From Cristatella mucedo (taxonomy: Eukaryota; Bryozoa; Phylactolaemata; Cristatellidae), in NCBI GenBank assembly GCA_009760855.2, contig WPIO01000005.1:2890001-2954000 (forward strand): 64,000 nt of DNA, given 5' to 3'. The notes under the pieces were generated by a model. That model ran no database searches, had not been told where the DNA came from, and saw only the letters and a list, made by a program, of their open reading frames with translations. This document shows, in pieces, positions 24,101 through 32,171 of this stretch (position 1 is the stretch's first letter; each line of letters starts with the position of its first letter). The position numbers and the translations under genes were made by a program.

Positions 24101-27100
24101 CAGGCGCGATTTGGAGTTCAAACGCCCAAGTCTGACCATGGTTCTTGAGAAGTCCACTTCTTGCCGACCTGCACTGGCTACAAGTCAAGCAACGGATCGA
24201 CTTTAAGGTTGTGTTGCTCACTTTCAGGTCATTTCATTATTTGGCTCCAGCCTATCTCTTAGATCTACTCCCCCACCAGGCCAAGCATCGTACCACCTGC
24301 TTTTCGGAATCCAACAGTTTACCACTACCTCGTACATACCTCAAATCCTTTGGAGACCGTGCATTTAGTTCGTATGCTCCCAAAGCCTGGAACTCCCTCC
24401 CGACCTGCGTCAGAACATCCCCTGACCTGACCACATTTAAAAAGAACTTAACAACACACCTCTTTAGGACAGCATTTAGTGGGTCCCTGTGATTCGTCCT
24501 TCATGAGCTTATGCGTGCTGACACCGTGCATGCTGCCACTAACCACAGTTGCATGCTGACCCGGTGCATGTCGCCCCAACCATGTTATTCATGTTGTTTA
24601 TCAAGCATGATATTACTCACCATGCAATCGCGTTTCCCTTTGCAGCAAATGTAAAGCGCCTAGAAAGAGATTAAGTTCTCTGAGGGCGCTTTATCAAGTG
24701 CATTATCATTATCATTATTAAGTCAAAAGGCGGAGTGTTGGACAGAGTTAGTCCGCCAGATTCGGGCATCAGATTGGGATTGGGACACGGGGCTTTTCAA
24801 GTTCTAATCGAAATTGCCAAATACCTCCGAATCACTATGAACATTACTACCACAAACACTACTCTGCAAACAGCCGTAAGTCTATACCTCGGTGGGTGAG
24901 GAAGATGAGGTAAGACAATCGTTCCGTCATACGGTACTGGGGGCCAATCAGACATGGTCTAACGACTTTTTAAATCTGTGTAAACATCAGCCGTTCTGTG
25001 GGTCACTGGCAACGCCATGCCGACGGTGTCGACTCACCTGGCCAGCCAAAACGAGAGGAAATGACAGCTTGCAGTACTGTCCACTAAAAGCCACCGGAGC
25101 ATCTAGAGCCGTTTTGGTATTCGTGCACTCGTCGAAATCGCCCATCCAGTAGAAGTTCCCTTCCAAGAAGCCAGCGGACGGCTTGCCAAAGGAGTCGAGC
25201 ACTGCAGCAAAAGAGCAGTACGGGAAATATGTGACAGCAGCCCTGGCTCTTGCCGTTGAGAGCTGCACACGTGGCACGGTCGGAATTCGGGCCACCACAG
25301 CATAACGTGCATGCACATTTGAAATTTGGCATTCTTTGATGCAATGCTGTCTCTCTTTTATCACCACGAACTGAAGTTAAGAGTGAAGGTAAATTAAAGA
25401 GCACTTCATTTAGCACCCTCATTTATATAACATCAGAAAAGCCTTAGCAGCTACCGGCCCATTAGCAGTAGGCAATGAAGAGCCACAGGACTCGAATGCT
25501 CGACTAGGGGCACTTCGAAGTGCAATCACCTGACTGCTGAGCCAACACCAGTGACCCAACGATGACAAGCAGATCCAAGTAGACCCATGGAGCCAATAGC
25601 CAATAAGGCAGTTGACCAGGCAGCCATAGTCGCTGCACAAGCCAGCTAAATAGGCCAGGCTCGGAGTTTTTTCTTAGGAAAAGGCTTGGTGTCGCTAGCA
25701 AGCATGGGTGCCTAGAACCAACACCGGAAGGAAAGTGCCAGCTCTATCGATGGAAGCATCGTCAAGTAATCAAGGTTTTTCTGAACCCATATTTAGTGGT
25801 CACAAAAGAAATAGCACTCCGTCTGATGTGCCTCTATACTGCTAGTTTTTTAAATAATTGAGTTAAGATCTGTTCATTCACGAAAGCCCTAGTGCCAGAG
25901 TTACTAGTGCCAGACTTAAAGAGTTATGGGAAAACCTGGTGTCACTCTAAAATCGGTAAGCATAACCCTCCGAATGGTATCAACCAGCGAATGTTCAGAA
26001 GCATCTGCATGCAATCTGGGTGTTATATTGCAAAAAGAAGCTTTCACTAAGCCACCATGTTAGTTCCACAGTCAACTCTGGCAGTCCAAAGTGACCTTTC
26101 ACTACGCGACCATGCTATCTGCATAGCAAAGAATCCCTTACATAAACTTGCAAAAATTAATGCCGGCTTTGCTATGGATACCATGACCAGGCTGATTCAT
26201 GCATTTTGTGATATTCAGTGTGGATTTCTGTAACTCAGATCAGTACTCACAGGTCTTCCTGCCTTTGCATTAAGGTACTCACAGTTGGCACAAAGCTATG
26301 CAGCCAGGCTTACCTGTCGTGAGCGTAGCAGTTGAGACATCACACCGCTTCTTGCCTACCTGCACTGGCTCCTAATCAAGCAGTGTATAGACTTCAATTC
26401 TCTTGGGGCGCTATAAAAATGAATTATATATATGTTTAAGGATCTGTCACTCACTTTTAGGTCCCTTCAATCTCTGGCTCCAGCCAACCTATCAGATCTA
26501 ATCCCCGACCCAGGTAAGCATCGTACCACTCGCTTTTCGGAATCTAATCGTTTACCTATAACTCGTACGAACCTAAAATATTTTAGAGACCCTGTCTTTA
26601 GTTCGTATGCTTAAACCCTGGAACTCATTTCCGACTGGCATCACGATGTTAACCGACCCGACCACATTTAAAAAGTAGCTAAAAATGCATCTATTTATCA
26701 CAGCATTTAGTGGGTCCGTGTGATTTGTCCTTTGCATACTTATGCGCTGACACTGCGCATGCTGCCACTAACCGTGCTTGCAAGCTGACCTTGATGTCAC
26801 CCCTAACCACTTAATGCTTGTTGTCATTGAGCATGCTATCATTTTTCCATCGTGCTCCTTTTGCAGCCAATGTAAAGTGTCTAGAAAGAGATTTAGTTCT
26901 CTGAGGGCGCTATATCAAGTGCATTATTATTATTATTATTATTACTAGTAGTATTACCATAACCAGATGTACCCTAGGTCCAATCTCCCCTTAAACTTCA
27001 CAGTAGTCAAAAAATGGAAGGTCTGCTTCCTAGCAACATTGATTAAATGAACATTCATTGCAAAAGTAGTAAATCCGACAGTTATCCAAAAAAGGACATG

Positions 27101-28965
27101 TTTTGTGGGTAAAATTCAGAGATTATTATTGTTATTGTGTTTTTATTATTGTGATATTTATTTATTATTTATTATGCTATTATTATTGCGTTTTTTATTA
27201 TGTCTAAACCTTGATGCTGTTGTAGCCACGACGAATAATGGCTACCGGCTATTGGCTATTGGGATGCTCGGTATCAAAAATAATCCAACAGCTTTGTTGC
27301 TCAGGGACCAAAATGCTGCTTTAACCTGCTTTGAGCAAGCGTCAATCGTCAGCATTGCTAATATTGCCGATTACGCATCTGCTTTAGTTTCATGCACACA
27401 GGTAGTAAGCGTCATTCCCTGACTAGTCAGGTAAAGCTGCCAGGTAGTAGCACATTGTTTTGACACGTAGGGCACTCATTTTTTTATTTCTTTCTTGGGA
27501 ACTAACAACAATAGCCCAAAGAATTCTAAGCTCCAGCATCCACGTAGCTTGATTTGTGCTCCAGAACATACTTACCCTTCTTACTCGCATTAATGCTTTG
27601 ACTGAATGCGTGAGACATTAAATGAATGAAGATGAAACAGCACAACAACAAACCCTGGCAAACTGGAGGCTTTATTAAATTAAGGGAGCCCGGGTTCTTT
27701 TGCTGAATCAGCATCAGCCGGTACTGAAAGGCAAGATCAAGTGGCCAACAGGTGCCATTTTCACATAACCGAGGGTGCATATACATCCTACTTTTACTCT
27801 TACACATACAGAACCAACAATGCAATGCCGTAAGCTGGTCATTTCATAGAGATAAGCTCAATATTATTTAGTTTCTCCCATTTCCTAGGTTATCATGATA
27901 CCACTCACCATTCGTCCGTGTTTCCTTTGCAGCAAATGTAAAGCACTTATAAAAAGAGATCGAGTTCTCTGAGAGCACTTTACCAAGTGCATTATTATTA
28001 TTATTATTATCACTCACATCCTCCATACGCATTCCTGCGTTAACGAGTAATGCCGTTGTAACAGGGGTGAGCATGTAAAATTCACAACCAGGGGATACGG
28101 TCCAAATGAATACAATCCTGCTTGATAGTTCAGAGGCAAGTTGCTATAGGAAATACGTCAGCAAAGATGCTTGCACCAATTAGTGAACCATACGGTTCAC
28201 CTAATGTTTCACAACATCTATCATCGACAAAGTCCACAAGAAACTACGTTCGGGGCGGCATATGGCAACGTTAATCGATTGAAAAATATATGAATTCCGA
28301 AAGCTAACCTGAAGAATCTGACGATACGCTCTGAAACATCTTGCCTTCCTTCTATGAAGGTGACGCGTGCAAGGAATATTGGCAAAACCCAAGGCAAGCA
28401 TTGGCTGGTGACAATCAATAGTTAAAACTGTACGGAATCATAAATCAAGCCACGAGTGCTAGCAGCTGTAAGGCTCAGTGCAGTTACTGTCTCCTTTAAT
28501 ACACCTCGAGGCCCAGGTAATGCTGAGAAAAGACAAAAAAAGGTGAAAACTGCGACAGTGGTATGCCCAAAGAAGCTGCTGCTGCATTTTCAGCATGTAC
28601 GAAAGCCCCGGCCAGAGGCTGCATGCTCTATGAATGCTACTGATAGGCAACTCACTCTGTAACGTTGACGAAGAGTTTAGGTTCTGCAGCACGTATTGCG
28701 ACTGCTGCGAACATTTATCACTGACGTTGACAGGCAGTGTTTCTCTGAGCTGTTTGGCAAGGTCGACATAGCTGAATCCACCAACGGCTGGTCGAGCAAG
28801 TTGGCTCTTCAATAGTTCCAACAAGAAAGTCGAGTTCTTGCTGCTAAGCTCAGACTGCACCGAGTGGTCATAAATGCCGACGCTCTCGGAAGCACAGAGC
28901 AAAGCTAAGCCAGCAATTATGCCAGCAACGGGCAGAGCCTTTTGACTCGACATCGCAATGGTCAT
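5168..28965 (-). CDS. Gene A: NRF-6-like membrane acyltransferase (partial gene model)
   Basis: Multi-exon gene of the nose-resistant-to-fluoxetine/acyltransferase-3 family. These are multipass membrane proteins with an N-terminal extracellular NRF domain, thought to transfer acyl groups or move lipids. Exons read on the minus strand: 28965-28656, 25201-25038, 23807-23720 (tentative), 23187-23097, 20094-19865, 19563-19393, an unlocated exon, 10134-10033, 8875-8710, 5247-5168. Every junction listed has AG/GT borders and matching phase. The protein shows a signal peptide, a cysteine-bearing NRF domain, a first TM helix, the GIRF..GHTY acyltransferase motif, YFHRYIRLTPAY and the WTWYLANDMQF block. 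The C-terminal third (present in gene B) was not found left of 5168. It may lie off the window, or the gene may be broken. Family assignment is firm; completeness is not. Confidence 0.85.
5248..7638. other. Gene A intron sequence
   Basis: AT-rich intron. Only short chance frames (e.g. minus 7042-7332) without a recognisable domain. Confidence 0.6.
7639..8085 (-). mobile_element. Family-2 LINE, 3' part
   Basis: Minus-strand frame encoding QPVRALRSCVDNKLAVPFLR, DRSFSSAGPRLWNSLP and ETKSVGYRMRTESRLGCECA. This is the C-terminal end of an L2-like LINE polyprotein (DRSFSxAxPRLWNSLP is typical of the clade). The 3' end at 7639-7655 shows ACATT/TGTAATG repeats rather than (ATT)n, a feature shared with copies at 33595, 54145 and 57255. 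5'-truncated. Confidence 0.75.
8340..8515 (-). mobile_element. SINE1, nearly full length
   Basis: Minus-strand copy of the tRNA-derived SINE1. The A-box-like region, the inverted pair CATGACCTCGG/CCGAGGTCGT and the B box GGGTACGAATCC are visible. The body (GATCC...GCGGTGATAGCCGTAAAGG type) and a TTTA-rich tail follow at 8340. Confidence 0.8.
8710..8875 (-). CDS. Gene A exon: LTPAYALILM membrane helix and lumenal loop
   Basis: 166 nt after a TTTGTAG acceptor, ending CCG/GTATGG in phase 0. It encodes LTPAYALILMIWTCLFVYLS, a loop with PDSC, then WWTNLLYVNNLV. This order (helix, short lumenal loop with Cys, W-W-N-LLY-N) is characteristic of NRF-6-like acyltransferases. It is the exact counterpart of gene B exon 58348-58513, also 166 nt. 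A SINE1 copy lies just downstream at 8340-8515. Confidence 0.9.
8876..10032. other. Gene A intron sequence
   Basis: Contains the CA-repeat tract. The rest shows no recognisable element. Confidence 0.6.
9131..9335. repeat. (AC)15 microsatellite and CA-rich low-complexity tract
   Basis: Pure AC dinucleotides from 9131 to 9160, then about 175 bp of interrupted CACA/ACGC-rich sequence. The open frame across it (HTHTRTNAYTYLH...) is an artefact of the repeat. Confidence 0.95.
10033..10134 (-). CDS. Gene A exon: transmembrane/FHRY segment
   Basis: 102 nt from a TTTTAG acceptor to an AG/GTAAGT donor. It encodes GFLATYLFLKEI, a basic linker, then LLIYFHRYI. It completes a Ser codon from the preceding, unlocated exon (expected to end ...FFLLS). 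The homologous exon of gene B (63177-63278) has the same length and phase and about two-thirds identical residues. The FHRY motif continues into LTPAYA of the next exon, the second conserved acyltransferase-3 motif. Confidence 0.85.
10135..11254. other. Gene A intron; missing exon expected between here and 19392
   Basis: I looked for the family's segment ending (V-D-S/T-F-F-x-L-S) and did not find it here or in the non-LINE parts up to 19392. Confidence 0.5.
11255..13230 (+). mobile_element. Family-1 LINE copy, degenerate
   Basis: Plus-strand LINE from the region just after the endonuclease (CNNTALADMLDEFAPLTKCT followed by VRPRPDGL) through reverse transcriptase (12540-12620: LSTAFDVIDRQVLKRL) to the C-terminal RSLHSLAPVSLS and FGDSACSRYASKAWNSL parts. 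Many stops and frameshifts. It is split by the SPIN-like MITE at 12352-12536. The usual tail is missing; a second family-1 copy begins about 75 bp on. Confidence 0.8.
12352..12536. mobile_element. SPIN-like hAT MITE (copy 1)
   Basis: 185-bp element with inverted ends (CAGCATTCTCAACC at left, GGTTGAGAACCACTG at right). It is flanked by a perfect 8-bp target duplication TTTTAGAG (12344-12351 and 12537-12544), the hAT signature. Subterminal sequence (GTGGGTCACAACCCC, GGGGTCGCCTAAGACCATCG, AATTTTATGGTTTGGGGTCG) is what I recall of the SPIN non-autonomous elements. Inserted in the family-1 LINE reverse-transcriptase gene; removing it restores the LINE reading. Confidence 0.88.
13308..14838 (+). 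mobile_element. Family-1 LINE, best preserved copy
   Basis: Plus-strand L2/CR1-type LINE, 5'-truncated. It shows SKFRSGFRANHST, LLVLLDLSAAFDAIDHKVL and VPQGSVLGPVLFTVY. It has the intact catalytic motif FHFYADDTQLYLCF (about 13727-13770). From 13844 an uninterrupted frame of 242 codons (MAANFLKLNDDKTNLLVMGK ... RAFSSYAPKAWNSLPTCVRK) holds the thumb and C-terminal region. The 3' end is TGTAAAGCGCCTAGAGAGAG and an (ATT)n tail with one ACT interruption. A few stops (e.g. near 13510 and 13794) still break the whole protein. Confidence 0.9.
14839..15018 (+). mobile_element. Family-1 LINE, 3' fragment
   Basis: Ends with GCAGCAATTGTACAGCGCCT, the AGAGATTTGAG...CCGAGGG region and an (ATT)n tail. It starts with ACTGATATCACAACATCCCT, as in the C-terminal coding part. 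It could be the displaced 3' end of the copy at 11255-13230, split by the intervening LINE. Confidence 0.65.
15019..15737. other. Gene A intron sequence
   Basis: No repeat family or exon recognised. Short frames on both strands lack domains. Confidence 0.5.
15738..16565 (-). mobile_element. Family-1 LINE, 3' half
   Basis: Minus-strand copy. The tail is (AAT)n on plus at 15748-15760. Coding remains include KLVHAFVTFRLDVCNSLLAG, then LQPVQNSAARLVYRE and NLHWLPVKRRIDFK. Frameshifted after about 16250. It lies in the gene A intron containing the unlocated exon. Confidence 0.8.
16780..19375 (-). mobile_element. Family-3 LINE, long degenerate copy
   Basis: Minus-strand LINE from an endonuclease fragment (LGDFNIHFHSPSD at about 19340-19300), through reverse-transcriptase remnants (FRANQ-type and SLLVFLDFLAAFD at about 18090, a decayed ADDTQLYL at about 17780, then VIVTSKPHVILTRDDLTVKV) to a C-terminal part (EVALYQASIRPQDLARRLCH, then KVWNLLPIPVAF). 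The 3' end is ATT-rich (about 16783). Many stops. It begins within 20 bp of the gene A exon 6 donor. Confidence 0.75.
19393..19563 (-). CDS. Gene A exon 6: acyltransferase-3 motif I (GHTY)
   Basis: 171 nt after a CTTTCTTTCAG acceptor, ending GTAG/GTAAGA. It encodes FSCYKNGQKLLNT..., then NGIRFLSISWVVLGHTY. The GIRF...GHTY block is the hallmark of the start of the acyltransferase-3 core; its histidine is the invariant residue linked to catalysis in this family. It ends in phase 1. Just beyond its donor sits the 5' end of a minus-strand LINE (endonuclease fragment LGDFNIH) that fills the next intron. Confidence 0.88.
19865..20094 (-). CDS. Gene A exon 5: first transmembrane helix and cytoplasmic loop
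   Basis: 230 nt from a TTTCAG acceptor to a TTCAG/GTACTT donor. It encodes VVLALLGALVFIGTLYDIVL, a clear membrane helix. A polar loop of about 55 residues follows, rich in His and Ser (HNSKHAHADAGHSG). In NRF-6 family proteins this helix and loop connect the extracellular NRF domain to the acyltransferase-3 core. It ends in phase 1, completed by exon 6 to a glycine. The open frame beyond the donor is intron. Confidence 0.8.
20901..20951. repeat. Perfect 24-bp inverted repeat with 3-nt loop
   Basis: Left arm 20901-20924 (AGTTTTGCAAGTCTTGCCCC then TCCC), loop TTA (20925-20927), right arm 20928-20951 exactly complementary. It lies in the gene A intron between exons 4 and 5. It is not part of any LINE or SINE copy I recognise. 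No mismatches, so either recent or maintained. Confidence 0.95.
21307..21318 (+). repeat. Poly-C tract
   Basis: Twelve consecutive C residues. A second C run of about the same length lies at 21660-21671. Simple repeats; length may be uncertain in sequencing. Confidence 0.9.
21415..22790 (-). mobile_element. Family-3 LINE copy
   Basis: Minus-strand copy with a reverse-transcriptase relic (FYADDH at about 22705-22725), LGILFRNDISCDEHIASTVK, LVHYSAACVVCCQRQSCHF and LHWLSIKHRINFKTLDLA. The 3' UTR shares blocks with 16780-17040 and 60460-60620 (CAAACAAGAAGAC..., TGCAAGAGAATCAATA). The ATT-like tail is at about 21420. Confidence 0.75.
23097..23187 (-). CDS. Gene A exon 4: end of NRF domain
   Basis: 91 nt between a TTTTAG acceptor and an AT/GTGAGT donor. 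It encodes LLLLGRSNYTKLSVDCHS, then a stretch with LDEKAYVA. This resembles the last part of the NRF domain, a single cysteine followed by the residues leading into the first membrane helix. The split Ile codon (AT plus T) joins exactly to exon 5, giving AYVAI-VVLALL. Contains a possible N-glycosylation site (NYT). Confidence 0.7.
23720..23807 (-). CDS. Gene A exon 3 (tentative)
   Basis: An 88-nt open segment between a CAACAG acceptor and a CCAG/GTGACC donor. It enters in phase 0 and leaves in phase 1, exactly what exons 2 and 4 need. It encodes a charged stretch including SPDDFRMLELKVPQVPKESR. The usual NRF segment here carries a GxCxPxxC motif, which this exon lacks. Either it is a divergent exon, another exon lies nearby, or the phase match is chance. 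Confidence 0.35.
24150..24722 (+). mobile_element. Family-1 LINE, 5'-truncated
   Basis: Plus-strand C-terminal coding (LLADLHWLQVKQRIDFKVV, RAFSSYAPKAWNSLPTCVRT) in one open frame of 115 codons. The 3' UTR and an imperfect (ATT/ATC)n tail follow. The open frame suggests a younger copy. Located in the gene A intron between exons 2 and 3. Confidence 0.85.
25038..25201 (-). CDS. Gene A exon 2: NRF domain core
   Basis: Begins after a pyrimidine-rich tract ending TGCAG and ends at CAG/GTGAGT. It encodes LDSFGKPSAGFLEGNFYWMG, then a short stretch with DECTN and GQYCKL. This is the signature of the NRF extracellular domain (LDxxGKPxxGxLxGNxxWxGxxxEC...YC). The exon is 164 nt: it completes the Met codon from exon 1 and ends in phase 0. 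Two cysteines probably pair with others in the lumenal domain. Confidence 0.88.
25870..26945 (+). mobile_element. Family-1 LINE, degenerate, with a tail insertion
   Basis: Plus-strand copy from LELWENLVSL-type reverse-transcriptase remains to the C-terminal SLTFRSLQSLAPANLSDLIP, 3' UTR and (ATT)n tail. At about 26396-26436 some 40 bp (TTCTCTTGGGGCGCTATAAA...) interrupt IDFK-VLSL. This resembles the SINE2 3' end. Confidence 0.8.
26396..26436 (+). mobile_element. SINE2-type 3' tail insertion in a LINE
   Basis: About 40 bp, beginning TTCTCTTGGGGCGCTATAAA and ending AT-rich, interrupting the family-1 LINE coding between GACTTCAA and the GGTTTTGTCGCTCAC-type continuation. It matches the 3' end of SINE2 (58630-58773). 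Confidence 0.5.
27885..28013 (+). mobile_element. Family-1 LINE, 3' end only
   Basis: About 130 bp: CACTCACCATTCGTCCGTG, TTTGCAGCAAATGTAAAGCA, the ...GTTCTCTGAGAGCACTT block and an (ATT)n tail. Extreme 5' truncation, in gene A intron 1. Confidence 0.8.
28656..28965 (-). CDS. Gene A exon 1: signal peptide and start of NRF domain
   Basis: The open frame starts at ATG 28965. A second in-frame ATG at 28953 has a better context (G at -3) and may be the real start. Residues 1 to about 28 form a hydrophobic leader (VAGIIAGLALLCAS), a likely signal peptide. The region around residues 78-103 (VSDKCSQQSQYVLQNL) matches the first conserved cysteine segment of NRF domains. The exon ends in a GTGAGT donor after 28656, leaving one base that joins exon 2 to encode Met (LQ-M-LDSFGKP). 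The frame continues past the donor only as intron read-through. Confidence 0.8.
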
Positions 28966-30115
28966 TAATTGGTGGTTTGTCGACGAAAGTTCTTTCCTCT
29001 GAATCTCGCAGTTAATTTCACACTGCTGGCGGTGGCACTATGCACTATAGTGAAGCATCCAAATAATTCGTGGACTTAACAAAAATTCACAACGAGACAG
29101 CCACGGCGAAGGGGAAACGGCAGCAAGAGCAGGCGTTACCTAACCGCACGATCTGCTCACCTTGACCTATTATACGAAGCGGGATGGCATCCGGCATGGC
29201 TCCCTTGGATACGAGAGGTAGTACTACCCTTAGAATCTCAATCACGAGGAAATATTAAGCAATAAAAATCTGCAGATCAATGTATAGTAAATTTAGCCAT
29301 GTGCCTTTAAGACCACTGTGATTATCCATGTTGTGTGACAGTGTCTCTAGCGGCGGCTGTTCTAGTGGGAGTCTCACAGAGACCCAGCGGGCGCAAGTGC
29401 ACGGTAAACGAGACTGCTGTATTCCTCTCAACGGGCACATATATGAGAGCTCGATTCGTCGCAGCAGATGACACGAAATATAACCTGCATTAGTGGCCCG
29501 ACCTGCGTTGCTTCAGTGGCTCAACTGTTGGCCACAGGTGAGGCATGTGCGTTAAAATCAGGCGCTTCGCTAATTACAGCAGAAGCCGCAGGGGCACACA
29601 ACATCCATTATTGAGTTGCTATCCGCCTTCGGCGGTCACGCACTGGGAACATGCTGGTAGGTGGCGCGTAAGGCGGATGTTTCAGATAGCAAGGTCGTTA
29701 ACGCTATCAGCGAATACCCCTGTTTTTCTACTTGTTCCTCCTGCCAAAAAAAACATGAGACACTGCAGACCGAAAATATCGTCTACAGCGATATATATAT
29801 ATATATATATATATTTATTTATTTATTTATGGGCGACCACCCTAACACTGGAATTGTGTTATTCTGGCTGGCGTGATTGTATAGCAGTGTATCAGGCATA
29901 TACAATCCTATATAGACCGAGCATCCCCAGTTTAAAGATGCTAACGAACTGTTGCAAATCCGTCTTTAACTAGGATACCCGTTTAGTTGAAACTGCGGCA
30001 ATATTCATGCAGCGTTACCATAGACTTGTGGTTATCAAAGCGCAACAATGAATAGTAAAGCATTAATTATTTCTCCTTGCCTCAGTATCTGAAGCTGAAA
30101 ATCTAAGGCCAAGTT
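28966..30115. other. Region upstream of gene A
   Basis: Would hold the gene A 5' UTR and promoter on the minus strand. A weak TATAATAGG-like box lies near 29168. A microsatellite is at 29791. The plus frame 29545-29973 crosses the microsatellite and is not convincing. Confidence 0.45.
29791..29830. repeat. (AT)n then (TTTA)n microsatellite
   Basis: AT dinucleotides 29791-29814 followed by TTTA repeats to about 29830. Upstream of gene A. Confidence 0.9.
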
Positions 30116-30440
30116 TGTAACCGAGTTCCAGGGGTCAAAGGCTAGTTCCCGCCATACTCCGGCCACGCTGCCGCTCGCCATGCCGCCGAGCAAGGGTAAG
30201 ACGAGCGGCCGTCAGGGTAAACCTCTTTATAACAACGCTTGCGCCAACAACAACAGGTCAACTAAACAAGTCTACAGGGAGGGTCCTAAACGAAGCACAC
30301 TATAGGGGCACAAGACGACGCAGCCAGCGCCAACAAACGTGTCAGTTGGTCAGTCGGCGTCCGCAGTCCTGTCGTTGTACCGACTCCAGATCCAACAGTG
30401 CGAGCGTATGCCGTCCAAAACCCGGCTGGCTGAGTAACTG
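30116..30440 (+). mobile_element. LTR-like repeat, copy 1 (partial)
   Basis: Starts TGTAACCGAGTTCCAGGGGT and matches 32346-32680 over about 325 bp with scattered differences (shared blocks GGCCACGCTGCCGCTCGCCA, AAGACGAGCGGCCGTCAGG, GTACCGACTCC). It diverges after GAGTAACTGCT; a SINE1 follows. GC-rich compared with the surroundings. Probably part of an LTR or other 5'-TG element. Confidence 0.65.
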
Positions 30441-30494
30441 CTTTTTATTTAATTGATGACACTGCCCCTTATCGTTGTACGAATGGGCTCTGAC

Positions 30495-30675
30495 ATTAAA
30501 TAAATAAATCCTAGTTGATTAAACAGCCTATTGTTGTATAGCGACAGAAGAGCCTTTACGGCTATCACCGCCACTTGCAGTGGCGATAAAGAATCGCCCA
30601 CTGCAGGAATTGAACCCAGAACCGAGGTCGTGAAAGCAACCTCCTTACCTAGTGTGCCATCACGGCTGTAGGTTC
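30495..30675 (-). mobile_element. SINE1 copy
   Basis: Minus-strand SINE1: (TTTA)-type tail at 30495-30510, body ...CTGTTTAATCAACTAGG, B box TCTGGGTTCAATTCC and A-box region GATGGCACACTAGG. It sits at the edge of the LTR-like repeat copy 1. Confidence 0.85.
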
Positions 30676-31235
30676 TGATACGCACAGCCGAGAGCCAGCC
30701 GATGCCCAACCCCAACAGTTTATTCCAACGCACGGAGCCGAAGAGCGCACGGCTCCTACTCTCACTCGGCTCCCCTCTCCCAGGTCGGCGTTCCCTCCTC
30801 CCCACTCCCTCCCAACCACAACTCATCCCGTGAGTTGGCGGGGGACAAAACCGGCCTGTGGATAAAGCACAGCCGTCAGACCACAGCTGACCACCGGCCT
30901 GTCCCTAGGCCACAGCCACCAGCTGTTTGACCCTGGGGTAGTTCAGGGCACTTACCGGTCTGCCTGCACTGGCAGTGTGCCGGCCAGCCCAGTGTCTATG
31001 ATCGATCATGCATACATAGAAACACAAACCGCAATGGCTTTTCGATCTGGTATGCGGTCGGGACGTACTATTGGCGATCGTTGTGATGAGGGAGTCGCAG
31101 GGGGACTCAGGTGGGCGAGAGAAGCGAGGAGAGCCACGCTCCCCTCTGCTCTCTGAGAGTGGTGAAATAAGCCGGCGGTGCTGCTCGTCGGCTAGCGTTC
31201 CGTGCTGTTCGCGACGATAACTCAACCGACACTTC
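30676..31235. mobile_element. GC-rich LTR-like segment
   Basis: About 560 bp, far richer in GC than the flanks. Its right end (AATAAGCCGGCGGTGCTGCT, CGTCGGCTAGCGTTCCGTG, CGCGACGATAACT) matches 47500-47565. It carries an AATAAR polyadenylation-type hexamer just upstream, the layout of an LTR 3' part. No coding retroelement genes adjoin it. Boundaries uncertain. Confidence 0.4.
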
Positions 31236-32163
31236 CATCGACCACGTAGTAGATATAGTAAAATCTAGCATCACAACTGGATTCTTCGGCTAGCTACATA
31301 TATATGCATATGCAGATGATTTGAAAAAAATATATGTGTATATAGTTCTGGATTTAACATAAGCAAACTCTACACTTGCACCGGGTAGAGAAATTTGAAC
31401 GAATAAAGTTTAGATAACCGCCAATAACAATATTACTTGAGGCCTAGACTTACAATTCAGATAAGCTAAATGATTTCAGTTATTTAAGCTCTTTCTACGC
31501 AGTTGGTCTCGTCATGCATGTCCTTAACTAGGCATACAGAATGCCCCCTATATCACGAATTGACACAACTAACGACTGCATGCAAGTCTTCGAGATCTGG
31601 AGCCGACTAAAACGGGTGCGTGTAAAACAGCTTGGAGCATTGCAATAGGTCCTATCCAGGTTGAAGAAGTCAACCCAGGTGTTCTGTGGTCCAGTACGAA
31701 AGTTTAGTAAAGTGTAAAAACTTCAATACAAACATCAAGCTATTCGTCGCTTGTCAATCGCACCGCTAAGCCTTAATGCCTTCAGCTGTGCCAACTCACC
31801 GTGGACGTTATCAATTCAATATTTTTAATGTTTCCTTCTATAATCATGCCTTTGTTATTCAACTCTGGCAACAACAATTCCTTCAGTTGCACCAGTTACG
31901 TAGAAAAGAAGAATAAGTGTTATCGCAGGATATTCTACCTGAGGCAAGTTTAAGGTAGTAGAAAAATATCTTGCACACCATGGTTGTGTATACCGTACTA
32001 ATGATAAAGTCCTATATGGAAGTCACTCGCAAACATAACGTGCTAGGTGTAAAATTACGCTGATGGAAAGTGGTGCTTATGTAGGAGTCTGAATCGCAAG
32101 GATACTCAAGTGCTGCATCCATTTGTGAAGCGTAAATATAGAATCCAGGTGTGGCAGTCGATG
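31236..32163. other. Unassigned intergenic sequence
   Basis: AT-rich; nothing recognised. Contrasts sharply in base composition with the GC-rich block to its left. Confidence 0.5.
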
Positions 32164-32171
32164 ATCTAGAG

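Noticed and set aside
24987-25152. Overlapping frames on both strands at gene A exon 2
   Set aside because: The plus frame is the shadow of the NRF exon; only the minus frame carries family motifs and splice sites.
27105-27422. 105-codon leucine-rich hydrophobic frame
   Set aside because: The start is TTATTA simple sequence read as Leu/Phe; no homology seen in the rest and no exon borders.
29545-29973. 142-codon plus frame upstream of gene A
   Set aside because: Crosses the AT/TTTA microsatellite (IYIYIYIYLFIYL) and shows no domain.
30449-31225. Two minus frames of 125 and 106 codons
   Set aside because: They run through a SINE1 and the GC-rich LTR-like block; composition is Arg/Ser/Pro-rich with no domain.
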